64,000 bases of DNA from Montifringilla adamsi (taxonomy: Eukaryota; Chordata; Aves; Passeriformes; Passeridae). The notes under the pieces are model-generated. The model was not told the DNA's origin, searched no databases, and saw nothing but the letters and a program-made list of their open reading frames with translations. The position numbers and the translations under genes are program-made. The DNA is taken from assembly GCA_017590115.1 (NCBI GenBank), contig JAGGNK010006224.1, positions 91,592 through 155,591 of the forward strand, written 5' to 3'. Position 1 is the stretch's first letter. Every line of letters starts with the position of its first letter. Of the stretch, positions 1-14,100 are shown one piece after another.

Positions 1-1769
1 GAACAAAATGTCTTCTTGCTATTGTAGGATTGTATGGTGCACCTGTGGCTTAAATTATGTGTGGATCTCTGGTCCTTCTACATTTCAGGAAGGAATGGTA
101 CAGCAGAGAGACAGGCCATTAGGGTAACTAAAGATGTTCCCTGTGATGAGCAACTAAATAACCCAAAACTCTTGGCTTGAAAAGGAGACATCTGAGGGAA
201 ATGAGATAGAAACCTACAGAATCATGGTACTGGGACAAGGTTAACAGAGGCTGACCAACTTCTCTCCTACTGCAAGGGCAGGGGGCTGCTGGGTGAACAT
301 AGTGAGTGCTTCTATAGAGCAGTGAAATAAGCTACTTGTTTACTGTCTTGTGTAATTAAGCTGTGAAAATCCTTGCCACCAGAAGCTAATAGTGCATGTG
401 GTTCACATGGGGCTGTACAAACTAATGGCATAAGAAATTGTAACTGGCTGTCGAATGTAAACTAATTTAGGCTCAGGAATTCCCTGACCCATAGAAAAGT
501 ACAAGAAGGATATTCAGGAAATATCAAAACACTTCTGCCATGTTCTCTTGCTTTTTTGACTGCTGCTATAACCTGCTGTTGGAGAGGAAATACTCATCTC
601 TGGGAGTCTTTCATCTGAGCCTGTGTGTTTTGTTCCAAGGCTGATAAATCCCTTGTTTCCATCTTCATTGTCTCTTGCTCCAGATGTAGCAGGCATCTTA
701 AGACTCCTAATCCATTACATTTACCAAGGGCATTTAATACCTGTCATCATAGAACAGATTACTAAGTGTTCCTACTTTGACTGCAGAAAAAGCTTAGCAA
801 ACCTAAGATGTTTCTGAGAAAACATTAGGGGCTAAAAAATGGCTGTCTCTGGATGCTCAGTTCAGCAGAAAACTTTCACTCAGCTCTCCTCTCCAGGAGT
901 TTGTAACGCTCAGCCGCTTGTATCCTGATAAAGGGCAGAAAGGTAAGGTGGATAGTAACACTGCCGCATGTGCCCGTAGGCTGTCCTGGAGCTGAGGCAG
1001 GGCAGCAGTGCCACGTAGCCAGCAGTTCTGTTCTCTGCCCTGTGGGGTGAACACCTGCATCAGAGCTTCATCATGTGAGTAAATGGTACTACATTTTAGG
1101 CAGTTTACTTTTATAACAATGCCCTTCAGTACAGCTCTTGAAAATCCCTGAAGCAGTAAACCTACCTGTTCTATATTACTCAAAGTTACCTGCTGGTAAC
1201 TCTTCCATCTACTGTTTCTTTTTACTGTGAAAATCTGGGCATAATGTTTGAAGCATAGACTAAGTGGAAGTCTAGTCAAAAGAGAGAGACTGTGGGGTTT
1301 ACAGGTAAAGGAGGAAAAGAGAACATTTTTCTACTTCAGCAGTACTGACCAGTCAAATTATTGGCACATAGTGTATCTGAACCTGAAAGCCCTGACTGGG
1401 AGCATGTGATTGGCTGCACAACTATTCAGATTGTTCTCTCTGGAGACTGATGGCATATTCCTTGTGAGCTGAAGCAGCTGTCTGCATCCAGTTACTATTA
1501 CTACTGAAAATCCCTTGTTATTGATTAAAGCAAAGGATTCATCTTGGTGCACCTTCTTGAGCAAGTTTTACAGTGTTGTCTTTGGTAGAGTTACTCCTGA
1601 TTTGCTGGAAAAAGAACCGAATAGTGCCCAAAATACTTTTGTTTGTGTGGCAACATCACAGAAATGTTCCCTAGAAAACCTTTGCCTATCTTACCCATCT
1701 ACAACCAGACTTGAAACTGTAAACACTGTACAACTTTTTTGTGGTATAATTCTCTCTCGGGGTTTCCTC
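1..1769. other. No gene recognised
   Basis: AT-rich DNA with short open frames only; none shows a known domain or splice context that I could recognise. No repeat family identified. Confidence 0.6.
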
Positions 1770-2160
1770 TCTGGTTGAGGTGACCCTGAGGTGTGTTAAA
1801 AAAGTCTCTTTTCCCCAACCCAGCTGTCCGAGAAGAAATCGGAAGTCTTTGGCTGTCGTTCTCAAGGTTGTTTATTATTTTTTATCTAAAACATTTTCTG
1901 TCTGGCCTGCCAAGATCTGTTCTGCAGGTCTGAGGCACACTCCACCCACAGGGCTGGTGTTGTCTTTTATACTACAAATTACGTATTCAATATTTACAGT
2001 TATGTTCCAATACCTATCACCTATGTTAGACAGTGACTTTCTATTCTAAACCAATCCCAAAGTGTTAGTATCACCAAGAAGATGCAGGCTAGGAAGAAGA
2101 AGGGAGAAGAACAGGACAATGCCCAAATCCCTCCATCTTGTCCGCCTAGACCCCCATAGT
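1770..2160 (-). mobile_element. Endogenous retrovirus LTR, minus strand (family 1, copy 1)
   Basis: On the minus strand this block has the order of an LTR: a pyrimidine/purine-rich start, a TATA-like box (TATAAAA, 1965-1971) and, about 90 bp further on, a polyadenylation signal AATAAA (1871-1876) before the end. It aligns by eye along its length with the + strand block at 29600-30010, which carries the same elements in the same order, showing that this is a dispersed repeat family. Exact termini are not resolved; no target duplication was identified. Confidence 0.75.
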
Positions 2161-2410
2161 AAAAGTCTTCAAAATTCCACCTTTCACCCTATGGCAGCTA
2201 CTGTTATGCTACTTAAACTTTTGTGACTTGTAATTCTTCATATAAAGTTGATAATTTGCTCCATGGGTCGAGATCGAATTCCCAGGTGTCTTTGGCTTCC
2301 TGCCAGGGTCTCCGAACCCCTGCCAGGATTTTGGGATCCAGAGCATCCAGAGGGATGTCCTGAGTTCCGACAATTATCTTCCATTTTTTATCCCTTAATT
2401 TTTCTCTCAA
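2161..2410 (-). pseudogene. Retroviral 3' internal fragment ending in a short open frame, next to the LTR
   Basis: A minus-strand frame of 65 codons (stop at 2213-2215) ends just before the LTR. From about 2373 downward it matches the fragment at 29391-29554 at the DNA and protein level (for example WQEAKDTW in both, followed by a shared acidic end), so it is the C-terminal part of a retroviral coding region rather than a host gene. Which viral protein it belongs to is not recognised. It is cut off upstream: neither a full gag, pol nor env frame is present. Confidence 0.6.
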
Positions 2411-3857
2411 TGTCAGTTTTGCTCATGGTATTTCTAAGCCTGATCAGACAGAGAACAGCTAGGGTGAAAAATTACTTAAAATAAGGTGCTGGTATTTATT
2501 CGTTCCCCAGTCTGTGCTTTACTGGTGATGCACTTCATTGTTGCTGAAATCCTTACATTTTGTATGCAAATACCAACCCAGCTTCTGACCCATTTGTTTC
2601 TACAGAAGTAACTGTGTTAACTCGGTATCCTGGCCAGATTTCAACCTGGGTAATTACATACTTCTCTCCGTAAGTGACCTTCTGACTTTCATTTCAATAG
2701 ATGACTGTGTTCAGCCTGTTGTATTTCAAGCCCTTTTAGATTCCATTTTTGATATTCAGTTGTCCTCTGTTACTTGAAAGCACCTTCATTTTGAATTCTG
2801 TGGCAGTCCATTAAAATATTTTCTCTCTTGACACACACTGCATATTGAAACCTTCAGGGGGGGAACTTACTTCTATGTGTCACTTTATTATTATCTCAAT
2901 TACAATTATATAAGAGAAAATATGAGCATATTTTCAAGTTAAAACCAAGGGCAAACACCAAGAAGAAATTTTGTAATTAAAAAAAAATACAAGGCTATAA
3001 TAATTGAATATTAAATATTTTCAGAATTTCATAATACACAGAGCAAAAGAATTGCAGTAGCAGTTTCCTAAACAAAAAATTTAACTTGTATTAATTTTTT
3101 TCTTTTTGTGTTTATCTATTATTTCACTCTCATCCTTGTACTCTTGGTCTTGAGGAAAAGAATAGATTCCACGGAGATTTTTGCTAATTTCCAGTTAGAT
3201 AATTTTCTTTTTTTCAGGAAGTCATCTCTCCTTTAGTGTGTGCAATTGGGAAAATAGGAAATGGTCTCTACTTCCAAAATCCTTGTCATTGTTCATCATT
3301 AAATTTGTGATTTGTCTGCTTCCAAAGTGGATACACTTGTGATCAGGCGATGGTCATAATGGAAAGTCTGCTGTGTTCAAGGGCTGTTATCTGTTATTTG
3401 GCATTAATTGCACATAGCAGATTTTTTCTGTCCCTGTAGCAAAATATCTCTCTACAATACCATGTGTATATTTAAAAATACACACCTGTAAAGATGAACA
3501 GGTAACAATATGAAATCAATATCTGTTTTTACCATGTCTTTAGTTACCAACCTAAGGTGCCCTAGGATATTGTGTACCTCTACTATCTAAAGTGTATTGC
3601 TCCACTTTTTCATCTGCTGTTGCACTTTCTACTTCTTCAATTTGTTCTAGTCTTATCTTGATTCACTCATGCACCTCAGATGTTGATGCACGAGACCTAT
3701 TTGTTTTGTGGTGTATATAAGGACTAAACTTTTGTTCTATGTACTAACAGCTGGTATCCATCTCTTTTGGGGCAAACATCACCTGTCTGCAAACATTTCT
3801 GAGTTATCTGCCTATATCTAAAAATCACCAGATAGTTATTTCTTTCCTTACCAGGAG
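2411..3857. other. No gene recognised
   Basis: AT-rich; the left 80 bases may still belong to the retroviral fragment at 2161-2410, but this part has no match in the second copy. Nothing else identified. Confidence 0.55.
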
Positions 3858-5150
3858 ATCATAGAATAGTTTGGGTTGGAAGGAACCTTTATAGATCATC
3901 TAGTTCCACACCCCTGCAAAACGCAGGGACATCTTCAACTAGTTGCTCAGAGCCACATTCAACTTGACCTTGGATGTTTCCAGAAATGGGGCATCCACTG
4001 CCTCTCTGGGCAAACCTATCCCAGTGTTTTACCGCCCTCATTTAAAAAAATTCCTTTCTTATATCTAGTCTAAATCTACCCTCTTTTGGTTTAAAACAAT
4101 TACCCCTCGTCCTATTGCAACAGGCCTACATAGAAAGTTTGTCCCTGTGTTTCTTATGAGCCTCTTTTGTTTTGAAAGGGCACAATGAGGTCTCAGAGCC
4201 TTCTCTTTCCAGGCTGAACACCCCCAGATCTCTTAGCCTGTCTTCATAAGAAAAATGTTCCATCCATTGTTTTTCTGGCCTTCCTCTGGACCCACTCCGA
4301 TGGTCCATATTGTTCCTGTGCTGATGACTCCACAGCTGGTTGCAGTACGCCCGGTAGAGTGTCACAAAAGCCAAGTAGAGGGGGAGAATCAGTTCCCTCC
4401 TGCTGTTGGTCAAGCTTCTTTTGATGCTGCCCAGGATAAGGCTTTCTGAGTCACAAGCTCACAATTCCAGCACAAGCTCAGCTTTTCATTCACCAGTACC
4501 CAGAAATTCTGTTCAGCAAGGCTGCTTCAAACCAACCCTTCTTTCCTCAGGCAGTATTGATTCTGGGAGTTGCCCTCACTCAGGTGCAGGACTCTGCACT
4601 TGGCCTTGCTGATCCTCAGGAGGTTCCCATGGGCCCTTCAGCTTGTCCAGGTCCCTCTGGATGGCATCTGATTTCCCAGACATGTCAGCTCCACCGCTCA
4701 GCTTCATGTAATCTGCAAACTTGCTGAGGGTGCACTTGATACCATTATGTGATTGATGGAGATATCAAAACAGTCCCAGTACGGACCCCTGAGGGGACAC
4801 CGCTTGTCATCTGGATATGTAGTTATTGTCTACTACCTTCTGTGTGTGATCACCCAGTAAATTCCTCATCCACTTAACAGTCTGCCCATCAAATTTGTAT
4901 CTCTCCAGTTTAGAGAGGAGGATGGGGGACCAGTACAGAAGCTGGGATAGACAACATCCATAGTTTTTCCGTCACCCACTGATCTAGTTACTCCATCATA
5001 GATTGGTCAGTTAGGACTTGCCCCTGCTGAAGCCATGCTGCCTGTCTTGTATCATCTCCTTGTCCTCCATGTGCCTTAGCACAGCTGCTAGGAGGTTCTC
5101 TTCTATGCTCTTCCCAGCAAAGAGGTGGGGTCAGTACCTCCTGGGGTCCT
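3858..5150 (-). mobile_element. CR1 LINE, 5'-truncated, with part of the reverse transcriptase
   Basis: The + strand begins with the reverse complement of a CR1 3' end (catagaatagtttgggttgg, 3860-3879), followed by the 3' UTR and, from roughly 4120 to 5150, the C-terminal part of the ORF2 reverse transcriptase on the minus strand. The motif expected as FADD reads FADY at 4708-4719, so a catalytic aspartate is lost, and the frame is broken by stops. About 1.3 kb of an element that is 4-5 kb when complete; truncation at the 5' end is usual for CR1. Confidence 0.92.
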
Positions 5151-8103
5151 TCTTTCTACCTTTTTTCATTTTTTTTAAATAGGTGCAGTGATGCTCTTTG
5201 AAGTATAGGTAAGATGGGTCAATATTCATTTGTACTATTTTATGTCTTCTTAAAATACTATGCAGTGGTAGTATTGGGGCTGTTATTGCTAAGAAATATG
5301 ATACTGAGAAGGAAATGTTGGCATCTGAGGCCTTGTAGTCTGCAGAGGCAGATTTCATGATTTAGAGCAACAACCATTGGAAGTGCATGGGGAGCAACCA
5401 TGGGAAGAGAATAGATGAGGTTCCTGTGTGCTATGAGGAATTTGTGATCACTTACATACTTCTCTACTTAGAGGCTGCTTTCAGTCCTATTAATATGATC
5501 ACTAAGCTTTAGCATTTCATGCCAGTATTCTCCAGGCTGTTCTTTAGTAGAACCAAGTGTATCAATGCTGATCCTCAACCACAGCTTTGCTGAGTGTTGT
5601 GCTGGGACCATTCCGTCTGTCACCAAGCTTGGTGCGTATTTTATGGTTCCCCTGAGGAACTGTTGACTATGTAGAACAAAAGAGTAAGACAATCATTCAT
5701 GTTCTTTTGGCAGGTTAATTTATATTAAATGAACATTGGATGGAACCTGCTGGGCACATTTTATGGTGACTTGGTGGTAGTTCAAATTCATTGCCTTGAG
5801 GCACTCATCATGACCTAGCATAAGCAAGGGTGTATGACTCAAGGTATGTGTTGGCTGCCATCTGTCCTGGCTGGTGCATGCTTTCAGATGCATGTCCCCT
5901 AAAGCTAAGCAAAGGAATAAAGTGTTTAGAAGGTTTTGCCCAGTTTTAAATGCCCTCATATTATCTAGGCATGACTTAATCTTTTGACCATTAATTTATT
6001 ATACCAAAACAGTAAAACATCTGTGGTTAAAATTCACTGGAATTCACGTGTTGTCTATAAACTTGTTTGAAATAGTACTGCCTTAGTCTGAAGTAGTTAT
6101 TCTTAGTAATTTCCTGTGAAGAAGGAATTGACCAATCCAATTCATTTACAGTTGAATGAACGTTAGAATATCTGTACAGTTTTATACCACCACACTCTTG
6201 AAGCAAACCATCTGTCAGCGTGATTTACATGAAAAAGCTGCTTCCCCTCTGAGCCGCTCATATAAGGAGAGAGAGAACAGCACCATTGCTGCAGTGAGCT
6301 TTGTACTGTGTCCCAGTGTCTGACAACAGCTCACAGAAACTCGCTGTCATGTGTAGCTGTTCATGCCTGTCCTTCATCAGTGCATTCTTCCTAACTCCCA
6401 GCAATTTCCACTTCATGTCTTCCCTTTCATTTACCAGTGATACCATGTACTCAGTCTGTAGAGAATTTGGAGGCAAAAATAAAAGCAGTGTATGTGCTGG
6501 GTTGAGTGAAAACTGAGCTCCTTAGCCTTTCTGGGAAGACATATATCTAGAATTGTAGTAATTTGTCAGCTTTGACACTTAAGCAGCACTGGCATTTACA
6601 GTCTGAGGTAACAAATTATTTGATTTCTCAAAATGGGAGAAAGAGTTACATTTACATTTTTCTTGTTGTGGGATATTTCTCTCAGTTTGTGAGGAGAAAG
6701 GGACCCTGTTTGAGGATTTGTAAAAAGAGGCTTCACCAGCCTTAGGGCACTGTAGACCTGGCTTTTTCTGTCCCTTGGTCCTTCCATGTGTGCTCTTCTA
6801 CAAATTACTTTTCTGTTCAGGGAATAATTCATGTAGCAGTAGGTATGATTAAAGGAGCTAAGCAGACCAAGCTTAGGGTGATCTTGTCTGGCCCTGAAAA
6901 TAGTTTAGGTGCTTTCAGGTGCTTGATTGAAATTCTGAACTGTCTCCAGAGTTATTCTTAAAATAGCTGCTCTTGTTGAATGGACATCTAGACATCAGTG
7001 AGTACTGCTGCTATTTCATTGCTCATCCTCAGACAGATTTTTCTCACCACTGACTGTCTTTTTATTTTTTTCTTCTCTACTTATGCATTTCATATGCTTC
7101 CACACCTTGTGTTGCAGACTCTAAGGGCAGAAAAACTCTTTTGCAAGAGGAAAATTCAGCTGTTACTTGTTTTGTGCTGTAATAAGTATTGTAAAATATG
7201 TTTCTAGTTTTTACAAAAAGTCTTCAATTTACAAACCACTTGTATAAATATGGATAACTTTCTCAACATATTTTTTTTAAATTCTGATTTGAGTTTTGCT
7301 TTCCTGAATAGTGAAGATAGTGGAATGACAGAATTAACTACCAGAAGAGCCATGAACAAATACTGAAGTCCATGAATATTGCATTGACTCTGAGATGCAA
7401 GTTTAAAGAGTCTCTGAAGACATGATTTTGTAAACAGTGCTAGTGTAAACCAGGTTTAGGAAATGACTACTGTTGCTTAATGGCTTTCCAGCAACATTAA
7501 GTGCTCTTTCACCCAGAAAAACAAATGCATAGCAACTGGAAATTTAAAGCAGTTTTTATTTATATGATTTGTACCATTGTCAAAGCAGATTTTTTTTAAT
7601 ATTTAATGATCCAAGCAGTTGTAATTTGATGTAAAATATTCCAGCCTCATGTTATTGACATAATTGGCAAAATATTTTAAGAAGTCTTACTCTTGAAAAG
7701 TCTCTTCTGGTATGCCTAAGTACTCCCCATTAATTTAACCATATTTACCTCTTCTGATACACATGTTCTTCCCTAATATCTCCTTATTACCATACCAATG
7801 AGTTTTGCCTTGTTTTTGTACATTTTAACTTTCTGTCAGCTATTTTTTAGTTGTCTACATACAAAGAGAAAAGTAAACTAGAATTGCTGTCATCTCATTT
7901 AATTCCTTGTGCTAACCTTTGCTTTTGGAATAGCAATTAAGGACTGCCCTGGCTCAGAGAGAAGGTGTGTTCAGGGACTTGCTACCATATGCGTTTCTCC
8001 AGGGCTTCTTGGGAGCTGCAGGGCTGTGGCAGTTTTGGTGGGTAACAGCAGTCAGAGGATGGTCAGCAGTGAGTAGGTTTATAGCTTTGCCCTGAGAATT
8101 TAA

Positions 8104-8136
8104 CCCATAGCAGCAGCAGCCCATAGCAGCAGCAGC
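8104..8136. repeat. 16-bp tandem duplication with CAG repeats
   Basis: cccatagcagcagcag occurs twice in direct succession (8104-8119 and 8120-8135). Confidence 0.9.
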
Positions 8137-11100
8137 TTTTGTCAGAGATGCTTTTTCAAGGACTTGGGAGAGGGTGATGTATGCTCACCTCAGATGCTGC
8201 CTATAGACTGCTTAGCTTTTTTTTTTTTTTCAGTTAAAAGTTGGACTTACTCTCCAAGAGATGGTAGCCCCGCTCTCCTTAGACTGTATGGCCTTACAAT
8301 GTCACCAATGCATTGTAAAAATATTGCAGAAAAAGTCCTGAACTAAATAATTGTAACTCAGGCCGGGATTTTTAGTTGGTGTTGTTTTTTTTTTTTTTTA
8401 GTTCACACAGGCACAGAATAATAATTGCAATTATAGGAAAAGAAATGCACTATAGATGTGCCATGCTGAACCTGTATTATAGAACCTGTTAGCTGTGCCT
8501 GTGCCATCATCTCTGTGTGGGATTTCATCAGCCACCTTGCTTCTGAGGAAGCAGTGATCAGGAGATAGTTGGTTCTTTGTATGGTATCTCTGATACCATC
8601 CTAACTGCAGAAAAACTCCCTATTAAAAACATCCCACACCTGCCAAAATAATTGAAAAATGCATATAGCTCAATATCTGGTAAACTCTGTGTGTCTAGGT
8701 ACCTAGCATTTCTTTTGAAGAAAACAGCAACAGCAGAACCATTTTGTCTTGTTAACAGCTGAAATTCCTTCTGCGGCTTGGATGATAGCTGTGACTCTGC
8801 ACACCAAAAGACGCAATCTGCTGCTCCTGCTAATCCTTTCAGCCTCTCCTGTGTAATTCTGGGGCTACACAGCCTCAGTTCATCAATGTTACCATGAAAT
8901 CAAACATTTTTTAGAGAGTATTAAAAATGTTTATAATAAAAGTCCCGTAATTCCCTTCTCAGTCTGTTTTGAATGTGCTAGCAGATGGAAAGCTCTCCAT
9001 GCAGGCTGTGCTGGGAGAACACCATCTGCTTAGCTGGGCCACCATCTCTGTGCCTCTCCTGCCAATCTGGTTTTGAAGCATGGTCTGCAAACACTTAGCT
9101 TTTGGCCTCCCTTTTGTGGATCCTATTCCAACTGTTATGTTTGGGTCTCTTCCTCCTGCATCTCTGTGATTCTGCTTCTTCTCCTGCATCTACAGATTAC
9201 AGCTCTCTGTGCTCTTGGTGTCATACATTCTTAGCATTGATGATGGTCTTGACTCCCCAGTAGTTTTCAGGATATCCTCTCCCAGGGCACATAATACTCC
9301 TGGTAGAGCAAAACAGTTTTGAGACTTTTCAAGCTAGTATAGCCCGTATAAAATTGAAAAATTATTATATTCCTACTTTGGGTATTTGGTTTTCTAACCT
9401 GGAAATGTGATGGAGATAGAGAGTGTTAGCAGCAAAATCTGAAGCACAAATGTAATCAATTTGCTATTTTATTTCTAAAATGTAAAACTACAAATTGAAC
9501 TGGCATTATATTACCCTGCTGATGGCACAAGAAAACATCATAATGGATACCTGCTTAGAACAATTCCCTGTCTTAGAGGTATCATGCTGTGTCTTAAGAA
9601 AATCTTTATCGATATACTACTTTACTCACCACATCTACCAAACAGGACACGAACATTAGTTTCCTTTTCCAAGACATTTATTAAACAGCATAAATATTGA
9701 ATGTATCAACAAACTGAGTCACCCAGTTACACCCATAGCATTGCATGTTCTCATTTCTCTGCTCTAGAGCAGAGCAGGGCAGCAGTAAAATTGCAGCAAA
9801 CTGCTGAGATTCAGTTTCTGGCAAATGACCTTGCAGGGATACATATTCATTAATTTTCCAGGATTATGACCTATATCCCTGCTCCTCCAGTAATTGGACT
9901 CACCTAATTACATCAGCTGTCACCCGGTTCCTGGTGCCATCATGGGTTGATCTGACCTAAGCCCTGTTCTTGAAACAGGTAAGTAAAATGAACAGAAAAA
10001 AGTAGCAACTTGAAAAAGACAAGCTGGCAGAGATCCTTCAGTTTCTGTCTCTTTTCAGGAGTGTAGTTTCAGAATGTTTAAGGAAGAGGCACAGCTCAAG
10101 GAATAGCTCTGTGGGTTTTCTTCCCCTCTTTAAATGGTCATGTATCTACATGGTCTTTCAGTATCTCCAGCCTCCTTCCTAGGGTGCCTGCCTAGCTTCC
10201 CTCAGTACCACCAGATGCAGTGTATATGACTTGGGCAGTGCCCTCTGGTGTAGCAAGGTGGCCTAGATTGCACCCTGAAGGCCTGGAGACTTGATCGTGT
10301 GTTCTTGTTGCTTTTCCCCAGGTGTGAGGAGGGTTGCATGGGGTCTGCTGGACATCATGCTGGTCTGGCTGCATCCTCAGGAAAGTCTATACTTACTTTC
10401 TCAGGTGTAGTGTTCAACAAACATGTGCCAGTGGTTAGATTGGAGATTTCTCCTTTTATTCAAGGGAAAAGGCAGCCTGCACCTTCAGAAGTAGTCAAGA
10501 GAGTAGTAATTTTGACCTGAATTCAAAGTGTACTATTTTATTTTCCACAGTGTAGATAGGCTTCCTGAAAAGTTTCTTCCTTTCTGTGAAAAGTATGGAA
10601 AAATAATCTTCTACTGCTATTCAGCCAGTCCTGGTCTTTTTCCTGCTCACTTATGCTGGGACACCCACTACGAGCTTCTCTCTACCTTGAATGGACCCAG
10701 CCTGTAAGAAGCACATGCCACAGAATAAAGGGACACCTGGAAAGCTCTGGTTTGTTCTCTATCAGCTTATAGGCAGGAGAAGCCAACAAGCTGGTATTTA
10801 CAGGGTGTGATTCCTATTTCTCATTCTTACAGATTTGTCTCTATGCTCAGAAACAAATAGGAATTTATAAACGAAGCTTAAAAATTCCTATTAGAATAAA
10901 ACATGTAGCCACAAATGCACGTTTATATTCAAGCAAAATTCTACCTAAAAAAAATTATGGCTTGTCCATAATTGTATATTCTTGCCTTTTTCTAGGGTAT
11001 TGATTGGGTTTTAATTTCATAACTTTATAGTTGGAATCTTTTTTACTTAAATGAATAGTGGAAGCATTAATTATTTGTAACTGCTATACTTAACTAGATT

Positions 11101-14100
11101 AATCATTTTTTTTTAATGGAAAGATGCATAACTGAATTGCAAATATTTCAGTAGGAAAACATGTTTTAATGTTATACAGGGACTCCAAGTAACCAAAGGC
11201 TAGTTAGGGATGGGATTTTTTTCATGCTATCTTTGTTTCTTTTGAAGAAAACTACTTTCTCATGAAAATTGTCTAAATTTCTGCCCTCCCACCCCCACCA
11301 ACTTTACAAACCTTACTCAGCTAGAGAATAGGATCTTGACTGTCTCTTAACCCCCCTTTCTTCATGAATTTCATGGTGTTTTGTTCTGAAAATTATTGCT
11401 CTTGTCCTCATCTGTCTATATTTAGAGTATAAATTCTTGAAAATTAGTTTTCTAACTAAAGTCAGGAAGAACTATTTAAAATTTATTCAATCTGTATGGT
11501 GGATTTATAAGTTGATTTTGGGTACATAGAGTAGAGTTTAAAGGGAAGATAGTTAAATGCATGTATGTATATCTACATTACTAGCTATGCAAAATCCATT
11601 TTGTGCTGCTTAAAATTGAAAAGTAAGTCTTGGAAACATTAATTTAATCTTTTTCAGTCTGAAAAACCATCAGTGTTCTGTGTCCAAAAAAACCCCAACC
11701 AACTGAAATTGCTAATATGTTAATAAATAGTGCATATCTAGTAGAGTGTTTATTGTACGAGGGCCTGTCTTCATTTACAGTTTCATGAATAAACTAGTTG
11801 GCAGAGGGGAGAGATCTGTAATGCGGGCACCACATTTTCTTTTGTATTTAGCCACAAGACTGTGCATTTCCTTCTAGGCTCCATAAATTGTGCTGGGACT
11901 CTGCCAGTCGGTGGCAATTACAGTGAGCCCCGGCTGGGTCAGCCACTTCCATCAGTGCCCGTTCCAGCGCACGCTGTGCTCTCATCTGCACCCCGCCACA
12001 CGCAGGGCCACTGCTGGCCACCGCAGCAGGACTGACATAGACAGTTATTCTTCCCACTTCCCAAGGAGAAAAATTTTCTTTTTGGCTGCATCTTTTGGCT
12101 GCAATGCCACAATGTCGTTTATGCCCTCCAGACTGAATTTGTATCTTTTATAATTTGAGTCAATGAAGAAAAAATGCAGGGTAATCGCTTCATGCCATGA
12201 TGTGCACTAGGGAAGTCACCTGAAGCTCTCTAGACAGATGATTTTTAAAAGCCTTTTCCGTATGTATTTAACTTAATTCCTTCATTGATTGTTTTACTTT
12301 TGACTAAGAGGTCAGAGTCCTTGAAGCAAATATTGGTTTAAGCTATTCTTTTCTTAGAAACAATAAGGAACGGTCAGGCCTAAAATTGTCAAATTATAGC
12401 TTGTTCTCACATTTCCTCCTGCTTTGGATTGATGCTGGTTTGATTATGTATCAAAATAAAATTTAAAGATATTGCATGCTGTCTGCTAGTTCACACATTT
12501 TCCATTTTGACCAGCTAAAAAGATCTTATTATAGCTTCTGGCTGCATGTTGCGTTTTTTAGTGTGATACGTACTACAGCATTTTACAACATCTTGGTTAC
12601 CTGTTACACAGTCTACTTTTGCTTTGTAGTCTCCAACCCCTGAACTTCTTCATACAGATTGGAAATGTTTCTAGTGACAGTATAAGGTCATCTGGTTACT
12701 ACTGGGGCTGTGCTGGGTTTGCTGAAAAAGCTGAATCCCACAGTCAGAAGAAAACAAGTAATGTCAGATCTCTGATTCCCTGTTACACACTGTAGTTAGT
12801 CCTGTCATGAACAAGGTTGTGGAGTCCTGAGGAGCCTGTAAAATATTCCTGGAGCTCTGCCAGCTATGTAATAGGTGCTGTCTGGACTTCGACCATCTGC
12901 AGATTTTTTTTACAAGTTATACGGTCATATATAGTGCCTGACCCAGCCATGTTCTTCAATAACTGTTTATAACTGTAGAAACTTTTATGTTTTAAAGTTG
13001 GGAGGATATTATTCTCTTTAAGTTGCATTGAGGAGAAAAGGGGATAGTGAGCAAACTGAAGCAGTTTCTTCAATTTCAGGTTCTGCCTCCTGATTTGCAG
13101 AGAGGATTGCTGTTGCCACCCTCATGAGGTCATAAGTGTTTCCCAGCTGCTGGTGTTTGGGCAATTTATTTTCACTTCTAACCATTGTTTCTGTGGAGGT
13201 CATCACAAATTCCTTTCTCCTTCTCCTCATCCAGTGGCTCTGCAATGCTGCCACTGCCAGTTGAATTGACTGCTCCATTTTTTAATCTGGCAAAATATGC
13301 AAACTGATGTACTTTTCATTAACTGACTGCTACTAAAGGAACACATCTGAGTTGGGATACAAATGACAAATTTGAAGTTAGCATATTGTATACCACATGT
13401 TGATGGATGTTAATGAGCTCCCTGTTTTCCTAGCCTTGTCACCTCTGATTCAGTCATTAAATGAAAAGACTCCAAAAAATAAAATAAATCCAGAGTACCA
13501 GCAATTTGTTTTCTGCCATCAGAGAGGATTAATCTCTATCCATCTTTGGAAGAAAATCAACTCAAATTAAATTTTGTATTTGTCTTACAGAGGATGAAAT
13601 TACAACAAGTGGTGTTATTTTCAGGACAAGGAGGGGCATATCATCTCTTGTCTGTAGCTGATGTCTGGGAATAGAGCTTGTGTGCGACCCAGTGCTCTCT
13701 GGGGGGTCCATGGCCATTGTGGTACTTTCCCTTGTTCTGTGTATTTTCTGCTTCCTGCCCTTGTAGCCCTTCAGAGCGGGTAGTAGACTGTGTGGTTTGC
13801 TCCTTGAAGTTGAGGTGATACAGATAGGTCATGCTAATGGCTGGAGTGATCCAAGCCTTTTTTCTTTGTCTCGTGTGCTCTGGGTCTGTCTCTGCTTCAA
13901 CACAGTTTGCTGGAGTTCCTTGTGACCAAAGACAGGACCTGGAAGCAGGAGCTGGCAGTGAGAGGTATGTCTATCAGCAGCCTGGGCAGCTGTGAGCGTG
14001 GTTTGAAAAGGGAGAAGCCCCTTCCATGCCCTGGTGCCCCTGTTGGGGACTGGCCTTTATATCTCATCATCTGCAGCAACATAGGCAGGCATGTGCAAAG

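Noticed and set aside
13018..13278. 86-codon minus-strand frame with a mixed, protein-like composition
   Set aside because: No known family, no splice context; length is within chance for AT-rich DNA.
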